Of a DNA stretch of 43,526 bases, positions 31,930 to 41,722 are shown piece after piece. Every line of letters begins with the position of its first letter. The stretch's first letter is position 1. The notes beneath the pieces were generated by a model. The model did not search any database, had not been told where the DNA came from, and saw only the letters and a program-made list of their open reading frames with translations. The stretch is taken from positions 1 to 43,526 of the forward strand of contig JBLMZJ010000088.1 of NCBI GenBank assembly GCA_050258735.1, written 5' to 3'. Source of the DNA: Syntrophomonas_A sp050258735. GTDB taxonomy: Bacteria > Bacillota > Syntrophomonadia > Syntrophomonadales > Syntrophomonadaceae. A program made the position numbers and the translations under genes.

Positions 31930-33295
31930 CCTTGCCGAAGATTTGGAACCGCACAAAAAACGGATGGCGGCGTATTGCCGGGTTTCCACAGACCAGCTTG
32001 AACAATTATCAAGTTACGAAGCTCAAGTCAATTATTATACAACCTACATAAATGAACACCCTGATTATGAATTCGCAGGTATATACGCAGATGAAGGCAT
32101 TACGGGAACCAACACTAAGAAGCGTGAGCAGTTCAACAAAATGATTGAAGACTGCAAAGCTGGGAAAATAGATATGATCATAACCAAGTCCATATCTAGG
32201 TTTGCCCGAAATACACTCGACTGCCTGAATTACGTTAGGCTTCTTAAAGACCTGAAAATCGGGGTTATTTTTGAGAAAGAGAATATAAATACCCTGGACA
32301 GCAAGGGGGAAGTGCTGCTATCGATTTTGAGCTCCCTTGCTCAGGATGAAAGCCGTTCGATTTCGGAAAACTCAACCTGGGGAATCCGCAGACGGTTTGA
32401 ACAGGGGAAGATCATTGTTAATGATAAAAAGTTTCTGGGTTACGATAAGGACCAAAACGGGAATTTGATTATAAACGAAGAGCAGGCCAGAGTAATTAGG
32501 CGTATATATACCGATTTTTTAAACGGTAAAGGGGCGAACCGTATAGCCAAAGAACTTACGGATGAAGGAGTGCTGAACTGGAATGGAAAGCCAACATGGT
32601 ATGCGGGTAGCATTAGGAACATGCTCAGTAACGAGAAATACAAAGGTGATGCATTGCTTCAGAAAACCTATACCGTCGATTTCCTGAAAAAGAAACGGGA
32701 GGAGAATGTTGGCCAGGTTCCCCAGTACTATGTTGAGGACAGCCACCCGGCCATTATTGATAAGGATTCATGGGAAGCGGTACAGCTGGAAATGGAGAGA
32801 CGTAAGGCTTTTGCTGAAGAACACGATATAGGTTTAGTTGATTACTCAACTACCGATCGGCCTTTATCAGGAAAAGTAATCTGCGGGAAATGCGGCAAAG
32901 CATTCGGCAGGAAAGTATGGAACTCAACTGATGAAAGGCTTCGAAGAATAGTCTGGTTATGCAATGGCAGATACCAAATTAAAGGTGAAAAAGGCTGTGG
33001 GAGTAGACACATAGATGAGCGGGTATTATACCAGGCATTTATTAATACATTCAATGCTGTGGTTGAGAACCAAGCTCATTTTATGGAGAAGTGGCGGGCT
33101 TTGGCTAACGGCGATGATCTTTTAAGGGCTGTTACCGCCAAAAGATTCACACAGATTTTCTCTAAGGCAGAGCCAATTAGTGAGTTTAAAGTGGATTTAT
33201 TCTTTAAGCTGGTTGAAAAGATAACCGTTTATGATGCCGGAATATTGGTTGTTTCTTTACTTGATGGTTTGGAGATAGAATGTGAAATTGAATAG
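31883..33295 (+). CDS. Large serine recombinase 2
   Basis: A 470-residue serine recombinase overlapping the first by 47 bp in another frame. S35 in CRVST is the nucleophile; ADEGITGT, SISRFARN and LAQDESRSISEN follow. It has its own recombinase domain, a zinc ribbon (CGKCG ... WLCNGRYQIKGEKGC, about 334-375) and a C-terminal helical region with FIN-x-FNAVV. Tandem pairs of this type are common in Clostridia prophages and integrative elements. Which copy integrates and which excises, or whether both are required, cannot be told from sequence. Confidence 0.93.
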   Translation: MARNITVIPARSGKSNLAEDLEPHKKRMAAYCRVSTDQLEQLSSYEAQVNYYTTYINEHPDYEFAGIYADEGITGTNTKKREQFNKMIEDCKAGKIDMIITKSISRFARNTLDCLNYVRLLKDLKIGVIFEKENINTLDSKGEVLLSILSSLAQDESRSISENSTWGIRRRFEQGKIIVNDKKFLGYDKDQNGNLIINEEQARVIRRIYTDFLNGKGANRIAKELTDEGVLNWNGKPTWYAGSIRNMLSNEKYKGDALLQKTYTVDFLKKKREENVGQVPQYYVEDSHPAIIDKDSWEAVQLEMERRKAFAEEHDIGLVDYSTTDRPLSGKVICGKCGKAFGRKVWNSTDERLRRIVWLCNGRYQIKGEKGCGSRHIDERVLYQAFINTFNAVVENQAHFMEKWRALANGDDLLRAVTAKRFTQIFSKAEPISEFKVDLFFKLVEKITVYDAGILVVSLLDGLEIECEIE

Positions 33296-33395
33296 AGGTA
33301 GCCAAAAACTAACCCTTCGTTCTCACAGCATGAAAAAACAATGGACGGCAGGTTGCCAATTATACAAAAATTACGGCCTACCCGTCCAGGGTTAT

Positions 33396-33545
33396 TCAGA
33401 TATCATCCACTTCTGGTTCTTCTGAAGTATCGAAGCTGCCTCCATCTTGCTCTGCGAAAAAGTCATCATCCAGCCCGGCAGATTTGGTCGCATATAATTT
33501 AGACCAGTGCAATAAAACAATTTTAACTAGGTATCTGGAAAACAT
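33396..33545 (-). pseudogene. Short minus-strand ORF, possible C-terminal gene remnant
   Basis: A 49-residue frame with ATG at 33545-33543. The last half (AGLDDDFFAEQDGGSFDTSE then EPEVDDI) has the strongly acidic, protein-like composition of a real C-terminus, while the first part is hydrophobic. No ribosome site is visible. It may be the tail of a gene broken by prophage integration or another element. Too short to assign. Confidence 0.35.
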
Positions 33546-33617
33546 AAGCTAAGGATTTTTACCATTTATTTATGCTTGGTACAGTACTCCTGACACATAT
33601 TTGACTATTAAGAGATT

Positions 33618-33623
33618 TATAAT
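33618..33623 (+). promoter_or_regulatory. Possible -10 box for the kdp operon
   Basis: Perfect TATAAT about 110 bp before kdpF. The matching -35 is poor at 17 bp (ACATAT), which would suit an activator-dependent promoter such as one driven by KdpE. No riboswitch was recognised. Confidence 0.35.
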
Positions 33624-33732
33624 ACCCATGTGAACCAATTGGGTTATTGTTCTCCAGATTTATAGAAAAACAGTATTCACCAATGCGAACCATATAACGG
33701 AACTCGGGAATACCGGAATGGAGTGAGTTAGA

Positions 33733-33819
33733 GTGTCAGATATGGTATTGGGAGTGATCTTTGGGGCCAGTGCGTTGATTTACTTGGCCTATTGCCTTAT
33801 GAAAGCGGAGGAACTCTGA
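33733..33819 (+). CDS. kdpF: KdpF, small subunit of the potassium ATPase
   Basis: A 28-residue single-span membrane peptide (GTG start; MVLGVIFGASALIYLAYCLM, then KAEEL). KdpF stabilises the KdpABC complex. Its position directly before kdpA, with the stop TGA overlapping the kdpA ATG, identifies it. Genes this short are often missed in annotation. Confidence 0.88.
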   Translation: MSDMVLGVIFGASALIYLAYCLMKAEEL

Positions 33820-35525
33820 TGAAAACCTTAGATTTGTTCCAGGTGGCATTTTATCTAATTGTACTAATTCTTTTAGCTATCCCGTTGGGCCGATATATGG
33901 CAAAAGTCTACCAGTCCGAAACGACCATATTTGATAGAGCCTTCCTTCCGTTGGAAAGGTTAATTTATCGCTTGGTTGGAGTAGATCCAAATCATGAAAT
34001 GAGGTGGACCGAATATCTGGCCGCCGTTTTGTGTTTTAATCTAATTGGATTGGTTGTGCTGTTCGCTCTCTTAATGTTGCAAGCTGTTCTTCCGCTAAAC
34101 CCCCAGGGTTTTGCCGGTATCAAATGGGATCTGGCATTAAACACCGCCGTGAGTTTTATCACAAATACTAATTGGCAGGCCTATAGTGGCGAGTCTATTA
34201 TGAGTTATCTTAGCCAGATGTTAGGCCTGACCGTGCAAAACTTTCTATCTGCAGCCACGGGAATGGTTGTGGTGGTTGCCTTAATCCGAGGATTGTCCCG
34301 GCGGGAAGGCAAAGGCATCGGCAACTTCTGGTTTGATTTAACCAGGAGTACCCTTTGGATTCTGTTTCCGCTGTCTATTGTGGGTGCCGTACTTTTGGCT
34401 TCTCAGGGAGTGATTCAAAATTTTAGCCCCTATCTTACTTATTCAACCTTGAATGGCGGCCATCAAACATTAGCCATGGGACCTGTAGCTTCTCAGGAAG
34501 CTATCAAAATGATCGGAACCAATGGCGGCGGTTTTATGAATGCAAATTCAGCCCATCCTTTTGAAAATCCAACACCGTTCTCTAACTTATTGGAAATGTT
34601 ATTTATTTTTGTTATCCCCGCAGGCCTGACGGAAACCTTCGGGAAAATGGTGGGAAATATCAAACAAGGGCGGGTTATCTTCGCTGCGATGCTATTGCTC
34701 TTTATTTTAAGCTTTTCGGTGTGTTATGAGGCTGAGATCAGCGGAAATCCCCTGCTTAAAAGCTCTGGTATAACGGACTCCTTATCCATGGAGGGCAAGG
34801 AAGTCAGGTTTGGCATTGTAAACGATGCTCTTTTTACTACCATAACGACGGCAGCTTCCTGCGGTGCGGTAAACACTATGCATGACAGTCTTACTCCCCT
34901 CGGTGGATTTATTCCCCTGCTTCAGATTATGCTGGGGGAAGTCATTTTTGGCGGAGTAGGGTCCGGTTTATATGGCATGCTCATATTTGTGATACTTACG
35001 GTATTTATTGTGGGTCTAATGGTAGGGCGAACGCCTGAGTATCTTGGGAAGAAAATTGAATCTCATGAAATTAAGATGGCCACCATTGCTGTGCTGATTC
35101 CGGCTGCAACTATTCTTATGTTCAGTGCACTGGCAGTTGTAATCCCTGCCGGAACATCTTCCATTGCCAATCCCGGACCTCACGGGTTAAGCGAGATACT
35201 ATACGCTTTTTCTTCGGGAGCGGGTAATAACGGCAGCGCCTTCGCCGGGCTCAGTGCCAACACATTGTTTTACAACATTAGCCTGGCCATTGCTATGTTT
35301 GTCGGACGATTCGGCGTCATTATACCTGTACTGGCTATTGCAGGCAGCATGGTGATCAAGAAGACTGTAGCCGCCAATGCCGGTACCTTTGAGACAACCG
35401 GACCGCTGTTTACCGGTTTGTTAATGGGCGTGGTATTAATAATCGGGGCTTTGACATTTTTCCCGGCGCTGGCCCTCGGACCGGTGGTAGAACACTTTCT
35501 AATGTGGGGCGGAAAGGTATTTTAG
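33819..35525 (+). CDS. kdpA: Potassium-transporting ATPase subunit A
   Basis: The 568-residue potassium-selective channel subunit of the Kdp pump, with about ten membrane helices. The four selectivity-filter regions are seen: TNTNWQAYSGE, TNGGGFMNANSAHPFENPTP, AASCGAVNTMHDSLTPLGG and SGAGNNGSAFAGL. ATG 33819 overlaps the kdpF stop, with GGAGG upstream. The operon supplies potassium at micromolar external levels. No sign of damage from the nearby prophage. Confidence 0.96.
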   Translation: MKTLDLFQVAFYLIVLILLAIPLGRYMAKVYQSETTIFDRAFLPLERLIYRLVGVDPNHEMRWTEYLAAVLCFNLIGLVVLFALLMLQAVLPLNPQGFAGIKWDLALNTAVSFITNTNWQAYSGESIMSYLSQMLGLTVQNFLSAATGMVVVVALIRGLSRREGKGIGNFWFDLTRSTLWILFPLSIVGAVLLASQGVIQNFSPYLTYSTLNGGHQTLAMGPVASQEAIKMIGTNGGGFMNANSAHPFENPTPFSNLLEMLFIFVIPAGLTETFGKMVGNIKQGRVIFAAMLLLFILSFSVCYEAEISGNPLLKSSGITDSLSMEGKEVRFGIVNDALFTTITTAASCGAVNTMHDSLTPLGGFIPLLQIMLGEVIFGGVGSGLYGMLIFVILTVFIVGLMVGRTPEYLGKKIESHEIKMATIAVLIPAATILMFSALAVVIPAGTSSIANPGPHGLSEILYAFSSGAGNNGSAFAGLSANTLFYNISLAIAMFVGRFGVIIPVLAIAGSMVIKKTVAANAGTFETTGPLFTGLLMGVVLIIGALTFFPALALGPVVEHFLMWGGKVF

Positions 35526-35541
35526 AGGAGGATTATGGATA

Positions 35542-37566
35542 ATGAGTGAAACGTCAGGCTTTAACCTATCGATGCTGACTGATACAGTTAAACAATCGTT
35601 TATTAAGCTGAATCCCGCTACCTTGTGGCGCAATCCAGTTATATTTTTAGTGGAAACTCTGGCTCTGTTAACTACCTATTTTATGATTAAAGACATGGCC
35701 ATAGGAAAGCCGTTCTTTTTTGACGGACAGATTTCCTTTTGGCTATGGGTAACTGTACTCTTCGCTAATTATGCCGAGGCGCTCGCAGAGGGCCGGGGCA
35801 AAGCGCAAGCCGCCGCATTACGAAAAACCAAGAGTGAAACCAGCGCTAAAAAATTGTGTGGTGAGACATGGAAAGAAGTAAGCGCATCTGAACTGAAAAA
35901 AGGGGATATTGTTCTGGTTGAAGCTGGCAGAATCATTCCTGGGGACGGTGAAGTAATTGAAGGTGTCGCTTCAGTAGATGAAAGTGTAATAACCGGAGAA
36001 TCGGCTCCGGTAATTAGGGAATCCGGCGGTGACCGAAGTTCAGTGACTGGGGGGACCAAGGTATTATCAGATTGGATCAAGATTAGAATTACTGCAAATC
36101 CAGGTGAGACATTTCTTGATAGGATGATTCATCTGGTAGAAGGCGCTAAACGGCAAAAAACACCAAATGAAATAGCTCTTACTATTCTGCTTTTGGGATT
36201 AACCATTATTTTTGTTTTAGCTGTAGTAACTCTGGAACCATTTGCTATATTTTCGGGAACCAGATTATCCATACCGGTGCTGGCAGCACTCCTAGTTTGC
36301 CTGATACCAACTACCATAGGTGGGCTGTTGAGTGCGATTGGAATTGCTGGTATGGACAGAGTATTAAAACGAAATGTACTGGCCATGTCGGGTCGAGCCA
36401 TCGAAGCCGCCGGAGACGTAGATGTATTACTTTTGGATAAGACTGGAACGATCACCCTGGGTAATAGAATGGCTACAGCTTTTTTACCAGCGCCTGGCGT
36501 TAGTGAGCAGGAATTGGCCGATGCAGCACAGCTTTCTTCGCTGGCTGATGAGACACCTGAAGGCAGAAGCATAGTTATTTTGGCTAAAGAAAAATACCAA
36601 CTGCGAGAAAGGGATATCAAGGGAATAGGCGCAACTTTTGTTCCCTTCAGCGCCCATACCAGAATGAGCGGGGTTGATTTACCCGACAGAGTTATTCGCA
36701 AAGGTGCCGCGGATGCCATCGAAAAATACCTGATAAGTGAACACAGCCAGCTTGGTTCGGAAGTAAAGACTATTGTTGAAGATATAGCCAAAAAAGGCGG
36801 AACTCCGCTGGTCGTTGCCGAAGGCGCTAAAGCGCTGGGTGTTATTCAATTAAAAGATGTTGTCAAAGGCGGTATGAAAGAGCGATTTACACAGCTCCGT
36901 CGCATGGGCATCAAAACGATCATGATCACTGGTGATAATCCTTTGACAGCCGCGGCCATTGCGGCTGAAGCAGGAGTTGATGACTTTTTGGCAGAAGCTA
37001 CCCCTGAGGCCAAGCTAAAGCTCATTCGCGAATACCAGGCCGATGGCCACCTGGTAGCCATGACCGGAGACGGCACTAATGATGCCCCTGCTCTGGCCCA
37101 ATCTGATGTGGGTGTAGCCATGAACAGCGGCACTCAAGCGGCCAAGGAGGCAGGTAATATGGTTGATCTGGACAGCAATCCGACCAAGCTTATTGAGGTT
37201 GTTGAAATAGGCAAGCAACTTCTCATGACCCGAGGCTCACTTACCACATTCAGTATTGCTAACGATGTAGCTAAGTACTTTGCGATCATCCCAGCACTAT
37301 TTATCGTAACCTATCCTCAATTGAGGGTGTTAAACATCATGCACCTGGCGACTCCGCAGAGTGCGATTTTATCTGCAGTAATTTTTAATGCCCTGATAAT
37401 TATAGCTTTGGTTCCGCTGGCGTTGCGTGGAATTACCTACAAGCCTTTAGGCGCAACTGTTATTTTGCGCCGAAATCTATTGATATACGGGTTAGGGGGG
37501 CTAATAGCTCCGTTCCTGGGTATTAAACTCATTGATATGTTTCTGGTTATTGTCGGCTTATCCTGA
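35542..37566 (+). CDS. kdpB: Potassium-transporting ATPase subunit B
   Basis: The 674-residue P-type ATPase subunit that powers uptake. TGES at 151-154 (actuator loop), phosphorylated D299 in DKTGT, and TGDGTNDAP at 508-516. Membrane helices are at both ends (WLWVTVLFANYAEALAEGRG near the N-terminus; two closing segments near 590-670). AGAGGAG ribosome site. Full-length and intact. Confidence 0.96.
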   Translation: MSETSGFNLSMLTDTVKQSFIKLNPATLWRNPVIFLVETLALLTTYFMIKDMAIGKPFFFDGQISFWLWVTVLFANYAEALAEGRGKAQAAALRKTKSETSAKKLCGETWKEVSASELKKGDIVLVEAGRIIPGDGEVIEGVASVDESVITGESAPVIRESGGDRSSVTGGTKVLSDWIKIRITANPGETFLDRMIHLVEGAKRQKTPNEIALTILLLGLTIIFVLAVVTLEPFAIFSGTRLSIPVLAALLVCLIPTTIGGLLSAIGIAGMDRVLKRNVLAMSGRAIEAAGDVDVLLLDKTGTITLGNRMATAFLPAPGVSEQELADAAQLSSLADETPEGRSIVILAKEKYQLRERDIKGIGATFVPFSAHTRMSGVDLPDRVIRKGAADAIEKYLISEHSQLGSEVKTIVEDIAKKGGTPLVVAEGAKALGVIQLKDVVKGGMKERFTQLRRMGIKTIMITGDNPLTAAAIAAEAGVDDFLAEATPEAKLKLIREYQADGHLVAMTGDGTNDAPALAQSDVGVAMNSGTQAAKEAGNMVDLDSNPTKLIEVVEIGKQLLMTRGSLTTFSIANDVAKYFAIIPALFIVTYPQLRVLNIMHLATPQSAILSAVIFNALIIIALVPLALRGITYKPLGATVILRRNLLIYGLGGLIAPFLGIKLIDMFLVIVGLS

Positions 37567-37597
37567 TAACCAACCATGAAGAAGGGATGGAGATATT

Positions 37598-38173
37598 GTG
37601 ACTAAGACAATAAGCCGGGCGTTTATTTTGTTTCTTGTTCTCGCTGTTATAACTGGAGTCGTTTATCCCCTGGTTATTACAGGTATTACAGCTTTGATTT
37701 TCCCCGCCCAAGCGCAGGGGTCGCTGCTCTATAAGGATGGCAAGGTGATTGGCTCAGCTTTAGTGGGCCAGGATTTCACTGACCCACAGTATTTTCAGGG
37801 GCGCCCATCCGCAGCTGGAGAAAATGGCTATGATGGAACCAGTTCCAGCGGTACGAATTTAGGACCCACCAACAAGACCCTGGTAAATGCGGTAAGCGAA
37901 CGGGCTGATCGGGTCAGAGCGGCCAATGGAATGGAGTCTGCTGCTCCAGTACCCTCCGATTTGGTAACTGCCTCGGCATCAGGTTTGGATCCTCATATTA
38001 GCAGGGCGGCAGCCAATCTGCAGATTGCACGGGTAGCCAGGGCTAGAAATGTCAGCCAGCAGAAGGTTAAGATATTGGTTGAGAAATATACGGAAAAACC
38101 TCAATTCGGGTTTATCGGTGAGCCAAGGGTAAATGTGTTAAGGTTGAACCTGGCACTGGATGCTCTTAAATAA
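37598..38173 (+). CDS. kdpC: Potassium-transporting ATPase subunit C
   Basis: The 191-residue KdpC subunit: one N-terminal membrane helix (AFILFLVLAVITGVVYPLVI), then the periplasmic-side domain with LVGQDFTDPQYFQGRPSA and SASGLDPHISRAAANLQIAR, both conserved in the family. GTG start after GAAGGGATGG. It supports potassium entry into KdpA. Confidence 0.95.
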   Translation: MTKTISRAFILFLVLAVITGVVYPLVITGITALIFPAQAQGSLLYKDGKVIGSALVGQDFTDPQYFQGRPSAAGENGYDGTSSSGTNLGPTNKTLVNAVSERADRVRAANGMESAAPVPSDLVTASASGLDPHISRAAANLQIARVARARNVSQQKVKILVEKYTEKPQFGFIGEPRVNVLRLNLALDALK

Positions 38174-38183
38174 GGAGAACATT

Positions 38184-40910
38184 ATGCATAAAGAAAAGCG
38201 AATGGACCCCGATACCATTCTGGCTAATCTGGATCAACCAGGTCGAGGAAAGCTAACCATATTTTTAGGGGCGGCAGCCGGAGTCGGCAAAACCTATAAA
38301 ATGCTGGAGACGGCTCGTGATAGGCTGGCCGAAGGCTTTGATGTGGTTATAGGGTATGTGGAAACACATGAACGCCATGAAACTGATGCGTTGCTTAAAG
38401 GAATACCATTGGTTTCGCGGAAAACCATGGAATATAGGGGCAGACAGTTCCTCGAGATGGATTTAGATGATCTGTTAAAACGCCGCCCGCAAATAGCCCT
38501 GGTAGATGAATTGGCTCATACCAATATTCCGGGGGCACGCCATAATAAACGTTATCAGGACGTTGAGGAACTGCTGTCTGCGGGGATCAATATTTATACC
38601 ACTTTAAACATTCAGCACCTTGAGACTATGAACGATATTGTGGCTCAGATCACCGGGGTGGTGGTTAAAGAAACCGTGCCTGACAGAATCCTGGAGGCAG
38701 CCTTCCAGATTCAGCTGGTTGATATTCCCCCGGAAGAGTTGATTCAGCGGTTTAAAGAGGGAAAGGTATATGTTGCTGATCAGGCTAATGATGCTCTGAA
38801 GAAATTCTTTCGTCCCGGCAATATCAACGCCTTGCGCGAGCTGGCTATGAGGTACACAGCCCAAAGAGTAGATCATCAGTTAGAATCATATATGCAAATG
38901 CATGGGATTGTTGGTCCATGGCCGACCGGTGAGAAGCTGATGGTTTGTATCAGTGCGAGTCCGTTGTCGGCTCAATTACTTCGGGTGGCTAAGAGGATAG
39001 CTAATGGCCTGCAAGCCGAACTACTGGCGGTATACGTAGAAACGCCCCGCCGTTTTCCAGTAACGGAAGCTCAAAAGGATTCATTAGCTAAAAATATCCG
39101 GCTTGCTGAAGACTTGGGTGCTCAAATAGTTAATCTGACCGGAGATGATATAGCCGAAGAGATAATTGATTTGGCTCGTAAACGAAATGTCTCTCAAATT
39201 ATTATGGGTAAGCCTGAACATACGCGGATGTGGGAAATTATTAACGGATCAGTGGTGGATAGAGTAATCAGATATAGCAAAGGTTTGAGTGTACACGTTA
39301 TCCCCGGAGATACAACGAAGGTCGAGCATCCAATAACAGAAGACAAATCCTATACCAGACAAGCAGGCACTGATTTACATAAACCGGTCATATCTGTTAT
39401 CTACCCATATGTAATGACCATTATCATGATGGTTGTATTAACAATAATATTCCTCAATACCAAACGCTACTTGGGTCTGGTTAATATCTCTTTACTCTAT
39501 CTGCTGCCAGTGGTGATCAGTGCTAACCGCTGGGGCACCAAACCGGCATTATTTTCATCTGCTATTGGTATAATAGCTTTCGACTTCCTATTTGTTCCCC
39601 CGGTTTTCAGTTTCACGGTAGCAGACATTAAATATGTTATAAGTTTCGCTATCTATGTTTTTGTGGCCTTGTTAACCGCTAAACTATCCGCCAGGTTGAA
39701 AAGACAGATCATAAATTCACGTATACGGGAAAACCAGACTTCTGCCCTCTACGGTTTAAGCAGAGATATCGCTGCGGTGGATACCTTGGATATCGTATTA
39801 CAGGGAATAGCCAAAAAGGTGGGGGAAGCGATAGAAGCAGATGTTTCACTGTTGCTTCCTGACGAAAACGCTAACATAGCTCTTAAGGCAAGTTCTGGCA
39901 ATACTGATTATCTTGACCAGAGTGAACTTGCCGTCGCTTCCTGGGTGCTGGAACGCGGACATAAGGCTGGTAAGGGTTCAGGAACTCTGGAAGGAGCCGC
40001 TGCTCTATATTTCCCCATGATTACTGAGCAAGATATCCAGGGAGTGATGGGAGTCCGTTTTCAGCAGGGGGTTAATATTACAGACCAGGAACGTATGCGC
40101 TTACTTGAAGCTTTTGTGGGTCTGGCAGCAATGGCGATCAATCGTATTAAGTTATCTGAAGAGACGCGCAGAGTTTCAAACCTGGCTGAATCAGAGCGGT
40201 TAAGAACGGCATTGTTCAATTCTATATCTCATGATTTGCGAACACCGCTCGCTTCCATAATTGGGGCAGTAACTAGCTTGATGCAGAAAGATTGTGTTTA
40301 TACTCCCGCAGCCAGTGATGATTTATTACAAACGATTTACCAGGGAGCCGATCGTATGAACCGCTTTGTAAATAATCTGCTGGATATGGCCAGATTAGAA
40401 GCTGGAGTATTAAAATTAAATAAAGAATTAATTGATATCCAAGACATTATTGGTGTCGCTGTAAGCCGGATGGATACGCAGTTGAACCAGCGTTCTTTTT
40501 CAATGACCATTGCTCCTGACCTGCCCATGATAGAAGTTGATTTCGTTTTAATAGAACAAGTACTAATCAATCTATTGGATAATGCCTTGAAATATTCCGA
40601 GTACAATCATTCAGTATCAATTCATGCGGGGATCTCGGATGGCGAAGTATTAGTAACGGTTGCTAATGAAGGGCCAACCATTTCGGTAAATGATTTGGAT
40701 AGAATCTTTGATAAATTTTATCGTTTGAGTTCTCCCAGACTGGTAAGCGGTACGGGTCTGGGATTAGCGATTTGCAAGGAAATCATAGAATTGCATGGAG
40801 GAAGAATCTGGGCTGAAAATAAGGACAGTTGTGGTGTTATGATAACCTTTGTTTTACCGGCTGCCGGGAAGATCTCCGTTTATGGAGGATTGCCTGATGG
40901 GAAAGAATAA
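38184..40910 (+). CDS. kdpD: Sensor histidine kinase KdpD
   Basis: A 908-residue KdpD. The N-terminal KdpD domain has Walker A GAAAGVGKT (29-37) and VDELAHTN. A universal stress-like domain follows (MVCISASPLSAQLLRVAKRI), then four membrane helices (about 410-505), a GAF-like domain, and the kinase: SHDLRTP with the phosphorylated histidine near 683, N-box NLLDNALKYSE and G-box GTGLGLAICKEI. It senses potassium limitation and phosphorylates KdpE. ATG 38184 has AAGGAG 6 bp upstream. Its end overlaps kdpE. Confidence 0.96.
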   Translation: MHKEKRMDPDTILANLDQPGRGKLTIFLGAAAGVGKTYKMLETARDRLAEGFDVVIGYVETHERHETDALLKGIPLVSRKTMEYRGRQFLEMDLDDLLKRRPQIALVDELAHTNIPGARHNKRYQDVEELLSAGINIYTTLNIQHLETMNDIVAQITGVVVKETVPDRILEAAFQIQLVDIPPEELIQRFKEGKVYVADQANDALKKFFRPGNINALRELAMRYTAQRVDHQLESYMQMHGIVGPWPTGEKLMVCISASPLSAQLLRVAKRIANGLQAELLAVYVETPRRFPVTEAQKDSLAKNIRLAEDLGAQIVNLTGDDIAEEIIDLARKRNVSQIIMGKPEHTRMWEIINGSVVDRVIRYSKGLSVHVIPGDTTKVEHPITEDKSYTRQAGTDLHKPVISVIYPYVMTIIMMVVLTIIFLNTKRYLGLVNISLLYLLPVVISANRWGTKPALFSSAIGIIAFDFLFVPPVFSFTVADIKYVISFAIYVFVALLTAKLSARLKRQIINSRIRENQTSALYGLSRDIAAVDTLDIVLQGIAKKVGEAIEADVSLLLPDENANIALKASSGNTDYLDQSELAVASWVLERGHKAGKGSGTLEGAAALYFPMITEQDIQGVMGVRFQQGVNITDQERMRLLEAFVGLAAMAINRIKLSEETRRVSNLAESERLRTALFNSISHDLRTPLASIIGAVTSLMQKDCVYTPAASDDLLQTIYQGADRMNRFVNNLLDMARLEAGVLKLNKELIDIQDIIGVAVSRMDTQLNQRSFSMTIAPDLPMIEVDFVLIEQVLINLLDNALKYSEYNHSVSIHAGISDGEVLVTVANEGPTISVNDLDRIFDKFYRLSSPRLVSGTGLGLAICKEIIELHGGRIWAENKDSCGVMITFVLPAAGKISVYGGLPDGKE

Positions 40911-41586
40911 TAATGCCAGAATACTTGTGGTTGATGATGAATCTCAAATACGAAAGCTATTAAGGGTGGCGCTTAGTGCATATGGTTATGAAGTGAAAGA
41001 GGTTAATTGCGGACAGGATGGCCTTAGAGAAATGGCTATCTACCGGCCAGACCTTGTGATTTTGGATTTAGGGCTTCCCGATATGGATGGCCTTGAAATA
41101 TTGAAGCAGCTTAGGGAGTGGTCCCCAACTCCCGTTCTTATTTTATCTGTTAAGGAACAAGAACAAGATAAAATAACAGCTTTAGATGCTGGCGCTGACG
41201 ATTATGTGAGTAAACCATTCAGCATGGGAGAATTGCTGGCAAGAATTCGCACTGCATTACGCCATTCTTACTATGAAAATGGAGAAAACCCGATTTTATT
41301 CTTCAACGATTTGGAAATTGATATTGTTCATAGAAAAGTAAAACTAAGTGGTAATGAAGTCAAGCTTACCCCTACTGAATATGAGATATTAAAAAATATG
41401 GCTATCCACTCCGGTAAGGTTATTACTCACCGGCAATTATTAACTGCTATTTGGGGAAAGGCCTATGAAAATGATACACACTACTTAAGAGTCTACATTG
41501 GTCAACTACGCAAGAAAATTGAAATAGATCCATCAAGGCCAAAACATATTATAACTGAATCAGGAGTAGGCTATCGCCTACTTTGA
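40897..41586 (+). CDS. kdpE: Response regulator KdpE
   Basis: A 229-residue OmpR/PhoB-type regulator. The acidic pocket is D13-D14, D57 in LDLGLPDMDG is phosphorylated, and SKPFSMGELLARI carries the conserved lysine. The C-terminal winged helix (VKLTPTEYEILKNM, then HYLRVYIGQLRKKIE) binds DNA. It should activate its own kdp operon. ATG 40897 overlaps the kdpD stop, with GGAGG upstream. Confidence 0.96.
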   Translation: MGKNNNARILVVDDESQIRKLLRVALSAYGYEVKEVNCGQDGLREMAIYRPDLVILDLGLPDMDGLEILKQLREWSPTPVLILSVKEQEQDKITALDAGADDYVSKPFSMGELLARIRTALRHSYYENGENPILFFNDLEIDIVHRKVKLSGNEVKLTPTEYEILKNMAIHSGKVITHRQLLTAIWGKAYENDTHYLRVYIGQLRKKIEIDPSRPKHIITESGVGYRLL

Positions 41587-41656
41587 ATCATTAAAAACAC
41601 TTCATGGGGCCATAAGGTTTTATATTCCATCTAGGAATGGTGTAAGGTGCGCCCCC

Positions 41657-41684
41657 CCCCCTACCATTTAGGGGGTACACTTTT
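41657..41684 (+). terminator. Terminator after kdpE
   Basis: CCCCCT (41657-41662) pairs with AGGGGG (41670-41675), loop ACCATTT, then TACACTTTT. The left arm lies in a run of ten C residues (41652-41661). Confidence 0.6.
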
Positions 41685-41722
41685 ACGCAAAATGCAGTAT
41701 TTACGCGCTTTAGTATCACTTA

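Larger units (their letters stand above)
33296..33732 (+). other. Phage/host junction area, likely attR region
   Basis: About 440 bp between the recombinase and kdpF. It contains an inverted repeat GGACGG...CCGTCC (33343-33387, with AGG/CCT inside), a small minus-strand frame (33396-33545) and a TATAAT at 33618-33623. Serine-integrase attachment sites usually lie next to the integrase gene, so the right attachment site is expected here, but it cannot be located without the left end. Confidence 0.5.

Noticed and set aside
33546..33732. ydaO-type c-di-AMP riboswitch before kdp
   Set aside because: Potassium uptake genes in Firmicutes often have one, but the conserved core sequences were not found here.
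36129..36791. Minus-strand frame of 220 codons
   Set aside because: Antisense shadow of kdpB; serine- and alanine-rich composition typical of the complement of a coding frame.
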